Source: Hymenobacter norwichensis DSM 15439 (lineage in GTDB: Bacteria; Bacteroidota; Bacteroidia; Cytophagales; Hymenobacteraceae). From it: DNA of 64,000 bases. Positions 47,585 to 57,000 of the stretch are shown piece after piece. The stretch is from contig NZ_ATVL01000012.1 in NCBI RefSeq assembly GCF_000420705.1, positions 186,001 through 250,000 of the forward strand, in the 5' to 3' direction. Within the stretch, counting starts at the first letter, position 1; each line of letters starts with the position of its first letter. Under the pieces are notes generated by a model. That model did no database searches and was not told the DNA's origin. It worked only from the letters and a program-made list of their open reading frames with translations. The position numbers were made by a program, and so were the translations under genes.

Positions 47585-49003
47585 ATGAAAACCCCGCAAC
47601 TACCCGACCTTCCTTTATTCCGCACCATTGCCGAAGCTGCTGGCGAGCTAGGCTACCCAGCTTATGTGATTGGGGGCTTCGTGCGCGACCTAGCATTGGA
47701 GCGCGAAAGCAAGGACGTGGATGTGGTATGCGTGGGCGACGGAATCCGGCTGGCACAGGAAGTAGGCCGTAAGTTGCCCGGTCGGCCCCGCGTAACGGTA
47801 TTCAAGAACTTCGGAACGGCTATGCTGCCAACACCGGAAATAGAAGTGGAATTTGTTGGCGCCCGCAAGGAAAGCTACCGGGCCGAAAGTCGCAAGCCGG
47901 AAGTGGAAGCCGGTACGTTGGAAGAAGACCTAGCCCGGCGCGACTTCACCATCAATGCCCTTGGTATCAGCCTCAACCCCGCTGATTTTGGGGCCCTAGT
48001 GGACCGCTACGACGGCATGGGCGACTTGCAGCGCCGCACCATCCGCACGCCTCTTGACCCCGACATCACCTTCTCCGATGACCCACTGCGGATGCTGCGC
48101 GCCATTCGGTTTGCCACCCAACTGGATTTCGATATCGAGCCCGACACGTTTGACGCGCTGGCCCGCAACAAGGAGCGCATCAAGATTGTGTCGCAGGAGC
48201 GCATTACCACTGAGCTGAACAAGATTATTATGGCTCCGAAGCCGAGCTACGGCTTCAAGCTGCTGTTTCAGTGCGGCTTGCTCCAGCTTATTTTTCCAAA
48301 GATGGCGCAGCTCTACGGGGTGGAGAAAGTTGGGCAGCACGCGCACAAGGACAATTTCTACCACACGCTGCAAGTGCTCGATAACGTGGTAACAGCCGGT
48401 GGCGACCTGTGGCTGCGTTGGGCAGCTATCCTGCACGACATTGCCAAGCCTGCCACCAAGCGCTACGACAAGCGCGTGGGCTGGACTTTCCACGGGCACG
48501 AAGACAAAGGTGCGCGCTGGGTTCCTGGCATCTTTACCGACCTGAAGCTGCCTCTGGGCGAGGAAATGCGCCAGGTGCAAAAGCTAGTGCGGCTGCATCT
48601 GCGGCCCATCGTGTTATCCAAGGAAATCGTGACGGACTCGGCGGTGCGGCGCCTGCTGTTCGAGGCCGGCGACGATATCGACCGACTGATGCTGCTGTGC
48701 CGTGCCGACATCACCAGCAAAGACTACGACCGGAAAAACCGCTACCTACGCAACTTCGATGTGGTGGAGCAGAAGCTGAAAGAGGTGGAGGAGAAGGACC
48801 ACCTGCGCAACTTCAAGCCCGTTATTACCGGCGAAATTATCATGGCAACGTTCGGCCTTAAGCCCAGCCGGGAGGTAGGAGAGTTGAAAGAGGCGTTGCT
48901 GGAAGCCATTCTGGAAGGCAAAGTGCGCAACGAGTACGACGAGGCCTTTGCGCTTCTGCTGGCGCTAGGTCAGCAGAAGGGGCTGGAAAGAGTAGCAGAA
49001 TAG
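47585..49003 (+). CDS. cca: CCA-adding enzyme / polynucleotide adenylyltransferase with HD domain
   Basis: 472 aa from ATG 47585 (MKTPQLPDLPLFRTIAEAAG), placed after a -7 promoter box. Class II nucleotidyltransferase motifs: VIGGFVRDLALERESKDVDV with the metal-binding DVD, RRDFTINALG and DPLRMLRAIRFA. An HD domain is present (RWAAILHDIAKPATK, FHGHEDKGA). It adds or repairs the 3' CCA of tRNA. HD-bearing bacterial relatives can be CCA- or CC-/A-specific; the sequence does not settle this. Terminated by the hairpin at 49026. Confidence 0.93.
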   Translation: MKTPQLPDLPLFRTIAEAAGELGYPAYVIGGFVRDLALERESKDVDVVCVGDGIRLAQEVGRKLPGRPRVTVFKNFGTAMLPTPEIEVEFVGARKESYRAESRKPEVEAGTLEEDLARRDFTINALGISLNPADFGALVDRYDGMGDLQRRTIRTPLDPDITFSDDPLRMLRAIRFATQLDFDIEPDTFDALARNKERIKIVSQERITTELNKIIMAPKPSYGFKLLFQCGLLQLIFPKMAQLYGVEKVGQHAHKDNFYHTLQVLDNVVTAGGDLWLRWAAILHDIAKPATKRYDKRVGWTFHGHEDKGARWVPGIFTDLKLPLGEEMRQVQKLVRLHLRPIVLSKEIVTDSAVRRLLFEAGDDIDRLMLLCRADITSKDYDRKNRYLRNFDVVEQKLKEVEEKDHLRNFKPVITGEIIMATFGLKPSREVGELKEALLEAILEGKVRNEYDEAFALLLALGQQKGLERVAE

Positions 49004-49025
49004 TTTAGTATTTGAGTAAGGCAAA

Positions 49026-49065
49026 AAAAGGGTTGTCATGCTGTGCGCAGCATGACAACCCTTTT
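49026..49065. terminator. Two-way terminator after cca
   Basis: Perfect 18-bp arms AAAAGGGTTGTCATGCTG (49026-49043) and its complement (49048-49065), 4-base loop, with A run before and T run after. Confidence 0.85.
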
Positions 49066-49130
49066 GCTTTTCACATCCGGCGCAACTTTCAAACTAACGC
49101 ACTCAGCTACTCAATTGCTTGAAAAAAATT

Positions 49131-49182
49131 GAGGAAGCCTCTCACTGGTCGGTTGCAGCACGACCAGTAAAAGAGCTTCCTC
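49131..49182 (-). repeat. Imperfect 21-22 bp inverted repeat
   Basis: GAGGAAGCCTCTCACTGGTC (from 49131) pairs with the segment ending at 49182 with one gap and two or three mismatches around a 9-base loop. It may end transcription of the minus-strand PspC/GIN gene, though it is about 170 bases past that stop codon. Confidence 0.55.
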
Positions 49183-49351
49183 GAGGGGTCGGCCTTTCAC
49201 TCACCAGAAAAATTTAGACCCTCTTTTTTCAATTCATCAACAGCATAGATGCAGATGAAACTTGTACCGTTGCCTGGTAATGATAATTAAATCTTCAGTG
49301 ACAAATATATGTACGGTACATGTGGAATTAGTGAAGTAAGGGCTCACTAAT

Positions 49352-52015
49352 TTATTCATCCACTGGTTCCACTCGCGAAGCACCCACCGCATCCTTGCTA
49401 ACTTCGGTTGGCTTGCCGCTGTACTCAATTACGCTAGCACCTACAGCATTGGCTTCCAGGCGCTCTGTTACCCGCAGGCGGGCCTTGCTGGCCCCAACCA
49501 TACTGATGTCGGCGCGGGCGGCCGTGAAGTCGGCAGCGGCTAGTTCGCAGCCCGCGGCCCCGCTTACGTTCAGGTCGTCGGCACGGCCTGCCAGAATGGC
49601 GCGGCAGCCCCCGGCCAAGTCTAAATCGAGGTTATTGAACCGGCCGTCTAGGCGTAGCAGGCTGGCACCAGCTTGTTCCACGGCCAGGTCGCCGTTGCTG
49701 AACCCACTCACAATTGCCTGGGTAGCTCCCACCAGTTCCAGCTTGTTGAGTTCGGGCGTTTCGATGGTAATCAGAATCTTCTTGTAGCTGCGCCAGTTGG
49801 AGCCCGTGAAGTTTTTGCGGCGGGGCCGCACCACTAACTCGTCGCCGTTGCGCTCCACCACAATGTCGCTCAGGTCAGCCTCACTGCCTGCGGCCCGCAC
49901 CGAATGGTTGCTATTAGCCCGGATAACCACCTGGAACGGGCCTGTCACGGTTACTTTATCGAAGCTGTCTCCGTCGAAAGAGCGGCGGCCACTACCATAC
50001 GACGACTCATCGGTACTAAATGTGGAAGAGGTGCCGAAATCCAGGTTGATATCAGTGCGGTCCTCGTCCTCATCGTTAGAGGCATCCTCATCATTGGGGC
50101 CGCGCAAGTCGGCTTCTTGGCAGTTCACGCACTCCACCTTATTGCCCTTCATGCGGAATACGAAATTCTCGGGGTGTTCAGGGGCCCGGTTATTTAGGTA
50201 GTCCTCCTCATTCAGCCAGTTGGCAAAGGTTTCCGTCATGCGGAAGGTGCGGCCTTGGGGCAACAGCAACCGTAGACGCATGTCCTGGCCGCGGAACTTG
50301 GCGCTGGGCTGGTAGTTGAAGTGGTCATCTACACTCAGCGTTGAGTCGTTGAGGATGCGCAGCGTGTGTAGGGTGGTGGTGGCCGCATTGCGGCGGGCAA
50401 TGGAGTCGGAGGAGCCTTTGGCCGAGATGATGCGCTCCAGGCGGGGAGCCTGCGTGCTGTCGATGCCCACTAGGTCCAGATCTACCCATTCACCGCTGTT
50501 GAGCTGGCGGCGCTCCAGCATCAGGCGGGAGCTACTCAGGCCACTCAGGTTGGTGGTCTGGGTGATTTCCTCTTCGCGCTGAAATTCGCGACCCACCCGA
50601 ATGGCGGCCACCGAGCTACCCACGATACCCAGCAGCCACAACCCCAGCAGCGTGAGCGAGGCCGTACGGCTCAGCACAGTGCGGCGCAACAGCATGCCTA
50701 CACCCGTCAGCAGCAGGGCCAGAGCGGGTACGGCTGTTACCAGAAAGAAGGACAGTACGGCCCACACCGAAATATCATTGAAGAGCAAGAAGGGCTGCAA
50801 GGGGCCGAAGTCCAGGTCGTCGGACGAGGAGATGACGCCCAGTCCCACGCCCAAGGCAATAACAATGGTAAGCAGAATGCCGAAGCCAGTGAGGGTAAGG
50901 ATGCCCCCGGCCACCACCCGAATCAGGGAGCCGATGGAGTTAATGATAGGGCGCACGTTGCTGAAGGAATCCTCCAAGAAAGTACCCACAGGGCGGTTGT
51001 TCACGGGACCCGCCTCCGAGCCGGCGGCGTAAGGGTTGTTGCGCAGGTTTTCATCCAGGGCCGAAAGCGTCACGGCGTCGCCGCGCATACGGAGCTTGTC
51101 GGAGGCCGTTTTGGCCTCCGGCAAGAGAATCCACAGGATGATGTAGAGCCAGAAGCCCAAACTGCCGGCAATGAGCAGCAGCAGAAACGCAATCCGTACC
51201 ACCACCACGTCCACCCGCAGGTACGCCGCCAGGCCCGCTGATACACCACCTACTTTGCCGTTGTCGGTGTCGCGGTATAGCTTCTTGAACGCGGGGTCGG
51301 TTTCCGGGTCGGTGGCATCGTAGCGCTTAGGCAGCACAACCCACAGGATGATATAGGCCAGCACTGTGATGCCTGCTACCCGCTCACCGAAGTTGTTCAA
51401 GCTAGTATTATCGAACATGGCGGGCACAGCCAATAGCAGTACCAGCAACCCCAGCCGAACCCAGAGCGGATTGACATTGAAATACTGTGCTACACCCGCC
51501 GCTACGCCCGCCACCTTGCGGTGGGCCATGTCGCGGTACATCTGCTTGGGAGTGGCAGGGTCGGTGCCGGTGCCCAGCGGTCCATCAGGACCAAAAGCAC
51601 CTTTCTTGCCAAAGGTACCCTCGGGGCCGAAAGCGCCTTTCTTACCGAAGGGGCCGTCGGGGTCGCCAAGGCCGGCTTTGGAGTACGTACCGGCCGCGGT
51701 GCCACTGGCTACGGCATCGGCCAGCAGCTCGTCGTCATCCTCGGCCTCGTCGGCGCTCTGGAAGTCACTCACGCGGCCCATTTTGGTGGTCATGGCCTGC
51801 ACGTCGTCCAGCGAAATTACCTGCTTGGTGCCAGACAGGCGAGCGGCAAACAGCTCGGCAATGCGGCTTTCAATGTCGGCCACAATTTCCTCGTGCCCGC
51901 GGTAGCCGCTGAAGTGGGCTTTCACTTCCGCCAAATAGCGGCTCAGAACTTCGTAGCCGTCTTCCTCGATGTGGAAGATGATGCCTTGGAGGTTGATGCT
52001 GATGTTCTTTTTCAT
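49352..52015 (-). CDS. PspC-domain membrane protein with C-terminal GIN (DUF2807) domain
   Basis: 887 aa. An N-terminal soluble domain (about 1-80, NISINLQGIIFHIEEDGYEV) is followed by a short repeat-rich linker (about 112-150) with FGKKGAFGP-type units. Two PspC domains follow (about 158-232 and 247-305; MAHRKVAGVAAGVAQYFNVN; NGKVGGVSAGLAAYLRVD), then further membrane helices (about 360-480). The C-terminal half is periplasmic, ending in a GIN-type beta-helix adhesin head (GPFQVVIRANSNHSVRAAGS to VSKDAVGASRVEPVDE). PspC proteins take part in envelope stress responses. A PadR regulator gene lies 55 bases upstream on the same strand and probably controls this operon. Confidence 0.87.
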   Translation of the reverse strand: MKKNISINLQGIIFHIEEDGYEVLSRYLAEVKAHFSGYRGHEEIVADIESRIAELFAARLSGTKQVISLDDVQAMTTKMGRVSDFQSADEAEDDDELLADAVASGTAAGTYSKAGLGDPDGPFGKKGAFGPEGTFGKKGAFGPDGPLGTGTDPATPKQMYRDMAHRKVAGVAAGVAQYFNVNPLWVRLGLLVLLLAVPAMFDNTSLNNFGERVAGITVLAYIILWVVLPKRYDATDPETDPAFKKLYRDTDNGKVGGVSAGLAAYLRVDVVVVRIAFLLLLIAGSLGFWLYIILWILLPEAKTASDKLRMRGDAVTLSALDENLRNNPYAAGSEAGPVNNRPVGTFLEDSFSNVRPIINSIGSLIRVVAGGILTLTGFGILLTIVIALGVGLGVISSSDDLDFGPLQPFLLFNDISVWAVLSFFLVTAVPALALLLTGVGMLLRRTVLSRTASLTLLGLWLLGIVGSSVAAIRVGREFQREEEITQTTNLSGLSSSRLMLERRQLNSGEWVDLDLVGIDSTQAPRLERIISAKGSSDSIARRNAATTTLHTLRILNDSTLSVDDHFNYQPSAKFRGQDMRLRLLLPQGRTFRMTETFANWLNEEDYLNNRAPEHPENFVFRMKGNKVECVNCQEADLRGPNDEDASNDEDEDRTDINLDFGTSSTFSTDESSYGSGRRSFDGDSFDKVTVTGPFQVVIRANSNHSVRAAGSEADLSDIVVERNGDELVVRPRRKNFTGSNWRSYKKILITIETPELNKLELVGATQAIVSGFSNGDLAVEQAGASLLRLDGRFNNLDLDLAGGCRAILAGRADDLNVSGAAGCELAAADFTAARADISMVGASKARLRVTERLEANAVGASVIEYSGKPTEVSKDAVGASRVEPVDE

Positions 52016-52070
52016 CTCAGTCAGTGCTGCAACTAGTCGGAAAAAATCGGGAGAAGAAGAGGGCCGGATA

Positions 52071-52433
52071 TTAAAGCGGAACCGGCAGGCTGCTCCCGTT
52101 GGCGGAAGGCTTTTGGCGGATGATGCGGATGGAGTCCTGTACTTCCTCCCAGGTCAGGCGCAGCTGTTGCAGGAAGTCCTGCCCGCCTTCGGTGAGGGTG
52201 TAGTACTTGCGCGGCGGGCCACTCGTCGATTCCTTCCAGGTATAATCGAGCAGGCCGGCATTTTTGAGGCGCGTAAGCAGCGGGTAGAGCGTCCCCTCCA
52301 CCACAATCATGCGGGCTTGGGTGAGTTCTTCGAGCATGTCGGACGCGTAAACCTCGCCGCGGGCGATAATCTCCAGGATGCAGAATTCCAGAATTCCCTT
52401 CCGCATCTGCACTTGGGTGTTCTCTACTTTCAT
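52071..52433 (-). CDS. PadR-family transcriptional regulator
   Basis: About 120 aa from ATG 52433 (MKVENTQVQMRKGILEFCIL); the longer frame to 52496 would overlap the promoter. The winged helix is clear: ILEIIARGEVYASDMLEEL, the recognition region VVEGTLYPLLTRLKNAGLLD, and the wing SGPPRKYYTLTEGGQ. It lacks the long C-terminal helical domain of PadR subfamily 1. It likely represses its own operon, which includes the PspC/GIN gene, in response to an unknown signal. Confidence 0.92.
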   Translation of the reverse strand: MKVENTQVQMRKGILEFCILEIIARGEVYASDMLEELTQARMIVVEGTLYPLLTRLKNAGLLDYTWKESTSGPPRKYYTLTEGGQDFLQQLRLTWEEVQDSIRIIRQKPSANGSSLPVPL

Positions 52434-52833
52434 GGGCTTGAGGCGGTAGTCGGTGAAGAATAGATCAAAGATAATAAAAGGTACTATGTGACGCAAGGTA
52501 CTGTTTCAAATATTTTTTATAGAAGCCAGAAAAGCCTGTTTTCAGGCGATAGGACCATTTTTTAAGTATTGATGCATTGTCATGCTAAGCCTCGGATAGA
52601 AGTGAAACTGTGTTAAGAGCCAATTACTGCTGAGTAAATCAGCTGCTACAAGCTTGCCGGAGGCGCTCATTTGAGTCTTAGGAAGGGAGGGTTCTACTAC
52701 TGCGCTAGTAAAGGCTTAGCAGCTGGTTTCCACAAGAGTAGCAGGGAATTTGCAGGGACTTTTCGGGCACGACGCACTAATAAGTAGTACCTTGCGTTGG
52801 AAAGCGGATTACTCGTTTTTAGCGCATTTCTCT
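52434..52833. other. Divergent intergenic region between padR and porV
   Basis: The 400 bases contain the padR promoter on the minus strand and, near 52785, TACCTTGC upstream of porV, one base from a -7 box. A frame open from 52750 into porV shows no coding features before ATG 52834. Nothing else recognised. Confidence 0.55.
52466..52496 (-). promoter_or_regulatory. Bacteroidota-type promoter of the padR operon
   Basis: On the minus strand, TTG (52494-52496) and TATCTTTG (52466-52473) are separated by exactly 20 bases, a full match to the -33/-7 layout. The -7 box lies 32 bases before ATG 52433. A second TACCTTGC-type box lies just upstream. Confidence 0.65.
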
Positions 52834-53937
52834 ATGAAGAACCTCTTCCGTACTGTTACGCTATTTTTCGGCTCGGCTGGCTTGCTGTTTTCAGCCTCTA
52901 CAGTCGCGCAAGCCCAAGATAAAACGCCTAAGTATAGCAACGAATTCCTGAATATAGGGGTGGGTGCACGGGCTCTAGGTATGGGTAAAGTGCAAGTTAG
53001 TCTTGCCCAAGATGCTACAGCTGGCTACTGGAATCCGGCCGGCTTGCTCAGCCAGAAGGCCAAATACGATGCGGTGCTGATGCACTCCGAGCTGTTCTCG
53101 GGCATCGTTAAGAACGACTACGCAGCCTTCTCCATGCCCCTCGACGACCAGAGTGCCATTGGCATCAGTGCCGTGCGTGTAGGCGTTGATGATATTGCTG
53201 ATACTCGGGACTTAATCAATGAGTTCGGCTACATTGACTACTCGAAAATCCGTTACTTCTCGGTGGCCGATTACGGGGTGTTGCTGTCATACGCCCGCAA
53301 AATTGGAAATGTGGAAGGCCTTAAATTCGGGGCCAATGCCAAGATTATCTACCGCAACATCGGTGAATTTGCTGATGCCTGGGGCTTCGGGATTGATGCA
53401 GGCGTGCAGTACGATAAAGGCAACTGGCGCCTCGGCCTGATGGCCCGCGACATCACCACCACCTATAACTCCTGGTCCATCAATGCCGACGAATTGAAGC
53501 CCACGCCCGGTGCCCCGCTCGATGACATTCCAACCAACCGAACCGAAATTACTTTGCCCACTTTTGTGCTGGGTGTTGGCCGCCTGGTGAAACTGCCTGG
53601 TGAGTTTACGGCCCTGGCTGCTGTAGATTTGGAAATAACCACTGATGGCCAGCGTAATACGTTGGTTTCTAGTAAGCTGGTTAGCGTTGATCCGCGTGCG
53701 GGCCTGGAAATAGGCTATAAGAATGTGGCCTACCTGCGAGGTGGGGTTAGCAACGTGCAGCAAATTCAGAGCTTCACGGGTAGTGAGCAGTGGAAAGTGC
53801 AGCCTAGCCTGGGTGTAGGAGTTGCACTGAGTGGCTTGCGTCTGGACGTTGCACTGTCGCAATTAGCCATTGAAAAGCTAGGTGGTCGTACGCAAACCAA
53901 CAACATCATCGTCTCGCTAGGCTACGGCATCAAGTAA
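52834..53937 (+). CDS. porV: T9SS outer membrane protein PorV
   Basis: 367 aa from ATG 52834 (MKNLFRTVTLFFGSAGLLFS), with the signal peptide ending VAQAQ. The PorV/FadL-like barrel shows the family opening FLNIGVGARALGMGKVQVSL and ATAGYWNPAGLL, and a C-terminal strand ending NIIVSLGYGIK. PorV shuttles cargo from the T9SS translocon to the attachment complex by binding the C-terminal sorting domain. It lies 73 bases upstream of a PorU-like sortase gene, which supports the assignment. Confidence 0.93.
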   Translation: MKNLFRTVTLFFGSAGLLFSASTVAQAQDKTPKYSNEFLNIGVGARALGMGKVQVSLAQDATAGYWNPAGLLSQKAKYDAVLMHSELFSGIVKNDYAAFSMPLDDQSAIGISAVRVGVDDIADTRDLINEFGYIDYSKIRYFSVADYGVLLSYARKIGNVEGLKFGANAKIIYRNIGEFADAWGFGIDAGVQYDKGNWRLGLMARDITTTYNSWSINADELKPTPGAPLDDIPTNRTEITLPTFVLGVGRLVKLPGEFTALAAVDLEITTDGQRNTLVSSKLVSVDPRAGLEIGYKNVAYLRGGVSNVQQIQSFTGSEQWKVQPSLGVGVALSGLRLDVALSQLAIEKLGGRTQTNNIIVSLGYGIK

Positions 53938-54010
53938 TTATGGAATACTAGCAGCTAGCTATTTGCCAAAATAATCAGCTAGCCACCAGTAATCAGCAAA
54001 AGATACTTTT

Positions 54011-57000
54011 ATGGAAAAACGATACTACACTACACAGCTTCTGGGCTTGTGCGGAGTGCTGCTCGGCTGGCTACTTATGGCAGCTCCGGTGGCAGCGCAA
54101 ACCACGGCGACGTATGGCAACGAGTGGATAGTGCCCGGCCAGCAGTACTATAAAATTAAAGTCACCAAAGACGCCCTCTACCGCATCGACCAGCAGTATC
54201 TGGCGCAAGCGGGTGTCAGCGGTGTGAATCCGCAACGCATTCAGCTATGGCGGCGCGGTCGGGAGTTGGCCATCTACGCTGGCGGCAACCAGTCTACGCT
54301 TGATGCTACCACCTTTTTCGAGTTCTACGGCCAGCGCAACGACGGCAAACTCGACCAGGCCATCTACAAAGGCGGGGCCGCCGCTCAGCCCCACGACCTA
54401 TACAGCCTCTACACCGACACGGCTGCGTACTTCCTAACGTGGTCGGCTACTACGAATGGTAAGCGCATGACGGCCGTAGCTACCACGCCTACTGCTCAGC
54501 CACACGCCGTTCGGCTGGCCCAACGGCAGGCAGTATTCTCGGGCCGGACTGGTGGCAACTTGCCAGACCCGGGGCAGTTTGCGTATGTAAACGACGAACT
54601 TGGGACCAATACTTATCAGCCTTGGGGGGAGCCGGGGGAAGGGTTTCTGTCTTTTCCGCATGGCGGCGTTTCTGGCTACCAGCCGGGGGCTGGTATGTTC
54701 GTTGACTCCATGTGGGCGGCCTCCCGTACGGCCACTACGCAGCCCCAGGTTGAGCTGCTGTTTGTAGGTTCTTGGAGCGGCCCGCACACCATCACCGTGG
54801 TGGTGGTGCAACCTGGTACCAACACTGAGCGGGTACTGGGCTCGGTTTCATTTAATGGCTACGAAAAGCGGACGGTTCGGTACACGCTTCAAAATTCCGA
54901 TGTAAGCACCGCGGGCACCATTTATACCATTTCCCGCGACACAGGCCCTCGCATTTCCAGTCAGCGGTACGGCTACCGTGTTGGTTACGTGCGCTACACG
55001 TTTCCGCAGAATAGCCGTTGGCGCGCCGGCATGAAGCAGATGGCCTTCCGCAACGATTCCACTCTGGCAGGACCGGCATATTATGCGGTAGATAGCCTTC
55101 CCGCTACCGTGCGCGGCTTCGACCTGACCGACATTTATAATATGCAACGGGTGGAAGGTATTGCCTTGGCCGGTCAGCAGCGTGGCTACAGCTTCCCGAG
55201 TGCCACCGCCAGCCAAACGCGTCGTCTGCTCCTAGCCGATGAGGCGCTAGCCGTAGTGCCCCGGCCCGCCACGCGGGTGCAGTTCCGGACCCTAAATGCA
55301 GCCGCTACCAACTTCTTAATCATCACGCATTCCATCCTGATGCGCCCCGTGAATGGCGTGGACGCGGTGCGAGCCTATGCCAGCTACCGCGCCTCCAATC
55401 AGGGTGGCCGCTATGATACCGTGGTAGTAACCTCAGAGCAGCTTTACAACCAGTTCCATTACGGTGAGAAATCAGTGGGGGCCATGCGCAATTTTGTGCG
55501 TTGGGAATTGGCCAACTCGCCCGCTGCACAAACCAACTATCTGCTGATACTAGGCAAAGGGCTCATTGTAGCCGAACGGCGGCAAGGCTCTCCGCTCGAC
55601 CTAGTACCTAGCACCACGCGTAGTGGTTCCGACAATTTTCTCTCGGCCAACTGGGAAAACAACCAGTATACTGCCCGTATGCCCACCGGCCGCCTGCCTG
55701 CTACCAGCCCGCAGGAAATCATTCGGTACCTTGATAAGCTGAAAACGCACGAAGCTTTAGGCGCGGAACCGTGGCGCAAAAATGTGGTTCACCTAGGCGG
55801 GGGAGATGGAGTAAATCAGCAGTTGGAATTCGAGGGCTACCTCGATAAATACAAGCGGCTGGCCGAGAAACCGCTGTTTGGAGGAACCGTTGTAAATACT
55901 TATCGGCGCCGTCTCTCCGGAGGAACCAACTTGCCCGTGAACATGACCATTGCGCCGGAAGTAAATGCAGGCGTTTCCTTGGTTACGTATTTTGGGCACG
56001 GCTCTACCTCTACATTCGACCTCAACTTCGGTGACCCCAGTGACCCGGGAAAAGGCTACAACAACCCCGGCAAATACCCAGTGTTCTTGCTAAATGGATG
56101 CGCTGCCAACGCCGTTGACCGCAACAACAGCACGAAAACAGTATCGGAAAACTGGATTTTCGCGGAGAATAAAGGGGCAGTAGGCTTTATGGCAGCTTCC
56201 GATGAAGCTTTCACATACGACCTCGACGCCTTCAGCACTGAATTTTATAAAGTGGCTTTCAATGAGCCGGCTTGGTATGGTAAGCCGATTCCAGTCCTAC
56301 AGGCTGAAGCAAACCGGCGCATGCTGATTGCGAACGGCGGCGGCGGCTCAACTATAGCTCTGGCCATGATGAACACGTGGCTCGGTGACCCGGCGTTGCG
56401 GCTGTACGCTCCTGAGCGCCCTGATTTCATTACCAGCAACGCTGACTTACAGCTCCAGCCTAACGGTCCGAATCCAATTCAAGCTTCTTCGCCCGATTTC
56501 AAGCTGCTGGTGCGCATAAGTAACCCCGGTAAAATCACCTACGACCCAGTGGAGGTCCGTATCACCCGTACCTACCCAGTGGCTACTGGCCGCGTACCTA
56601 ATATTACAACGTACACCGTCCGTCAGGCCTGGCACGACAGCACCTATACGTTCGTGCTGCCCAACGCCGGGAATGTGTTCGGAGATAACCGTTTCGAAGT
56701 AGCGCTCGACTACCGCAACCAGGTGGCTGAACTAAGTGAAACCAACAACACCGGACAAATCAACTTCAACTTTCTGCAAGGTGGTGTCCGGACGGTGTGG
56801 CCTCTGGAGTTTGCCATTGTACCCGTTACCAACTTACGCTTAGTTGGCCAAACCAACGACCCGCGCGGGGCCTCAAGGGTGTATGAAATGGAGCTAGATA
56901 CGGTGCCTACGTTCAGCAGTGCCAGCCCTATTAAACAGACGCGCACCATTACCACCACGCTGGTGCCCGACTGGCGGCCGACTCTGCCAACCCTAGCTGG

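Larger units (their letters stand above)
49004..49351. other. Intergenic region between convergent cca and PspC/GIN genes
   Basis: The 348 bases hold two hairpins, at 49026-49065 and 49131-49182, listed separately. The part next to the PspC/GIN gene (49220-49350) is AT-rich with no features I can name. Confidence 0.55.
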
